This document shows positions 5,074 through 5,074 of a stretch of DNA of 5,074 bases, piece after piece. The stretch is from Bacillota bacterium (GTDB lineage Bacteria; Bacillota; Dethiobacteria; DTU022), in assembly GCA_012727685.1 (NCBI GenBank), contig JAAYGO010000204.1:1-5074 (forward strand). The letters are read 5' to 3'. The notes under the pieces are model-generated. The model was not told where the DNA came from, did no database searches, and saw nothing but the letters and a program-made list of their open reading frames with translations. The position numbers and the translations under genes were made by a program. The first letter of the stretch is position 1. Every line of letters begins with the position of its first letter.

Positions 5074-5074
5074 C

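Noticed and set aside
4921..5074. T-box leader, tRNA or known riboswitch
   Set aside because: The T-box antiterminator consensus, a cloverleaf with a GTTCRANTC arm, and the core motifs of TPP, cobalamin, SAM, glycine and c-di-GMP switches were looked for and not seen.

Overview
The window looks like chromosomal DNA from a GC-moderate Gram-positive bacterium. My best guess is a Clostridia lineage of the Desulfotomaculum/Pelotomaculum type. This rests on strong G-rich Shine-Dalgarno sites, a DUF3786 protein typical of such anaerobes, a PcrA-like helicase, and a moderate-to-high GC content; it is an inference without any database search. No rRNA, tRNA, CRISPR array or transposase gene is visible.

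Layout. (1) 1-947, minus strand: the first ~315 codons of a ComM/YifB AAA+ protein (competence-related DNA branch migration family), running off the left edge. (2) 1068-1712, minus: a complete DUF3786 protein of unknown function, 120 bp upstream of comM in the same direction. (3) 1713-1999: a divergent intergenic region holding a large palindrome (1797-1917, with a perfect 29-bp inverted repeat at its core). Each arm carries a perfect TTGACA box pointing across the loop. A possible 14-codon leader ORF follows. (4) 2000-3991, plus: a complete UvrD/PcrA-like superfamily 1A helicase of 663 aa that lacks the usual C-terminal tail. (5) 4118-4753, plus: a six-helix membrane protein, perhaps DUF998-like, with its own TATAAT box. 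(6) 4754-5074: no gene, but an AT-rich stretch, a polypyrimidine tract of seven degenerate hexamers (4872-4913), and a compact structured element (4931-5073).

The structured element is the most interesting part. It folds on paper as a closing stem plus two hairpins (a three-way junction). Both hairpin loops carry perfect 6-nt complements to the downstream linker. It ends in a stem followed by T5 that looks like an intrinsic terminator. One linker segment can pair either with a hairpin loop or with the 5' arm of the terminator, which is the logic of an attenuator or riboswitch. The gene it would control, if any, lies beyond the right edge. A mobile-element end or an element-associated RNA is the main competing explanation.

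The helicase and ComM both act on DNA during recombination or repair, but they are divergently placed and separated by the palindrome. Nothing shows that they form one system.
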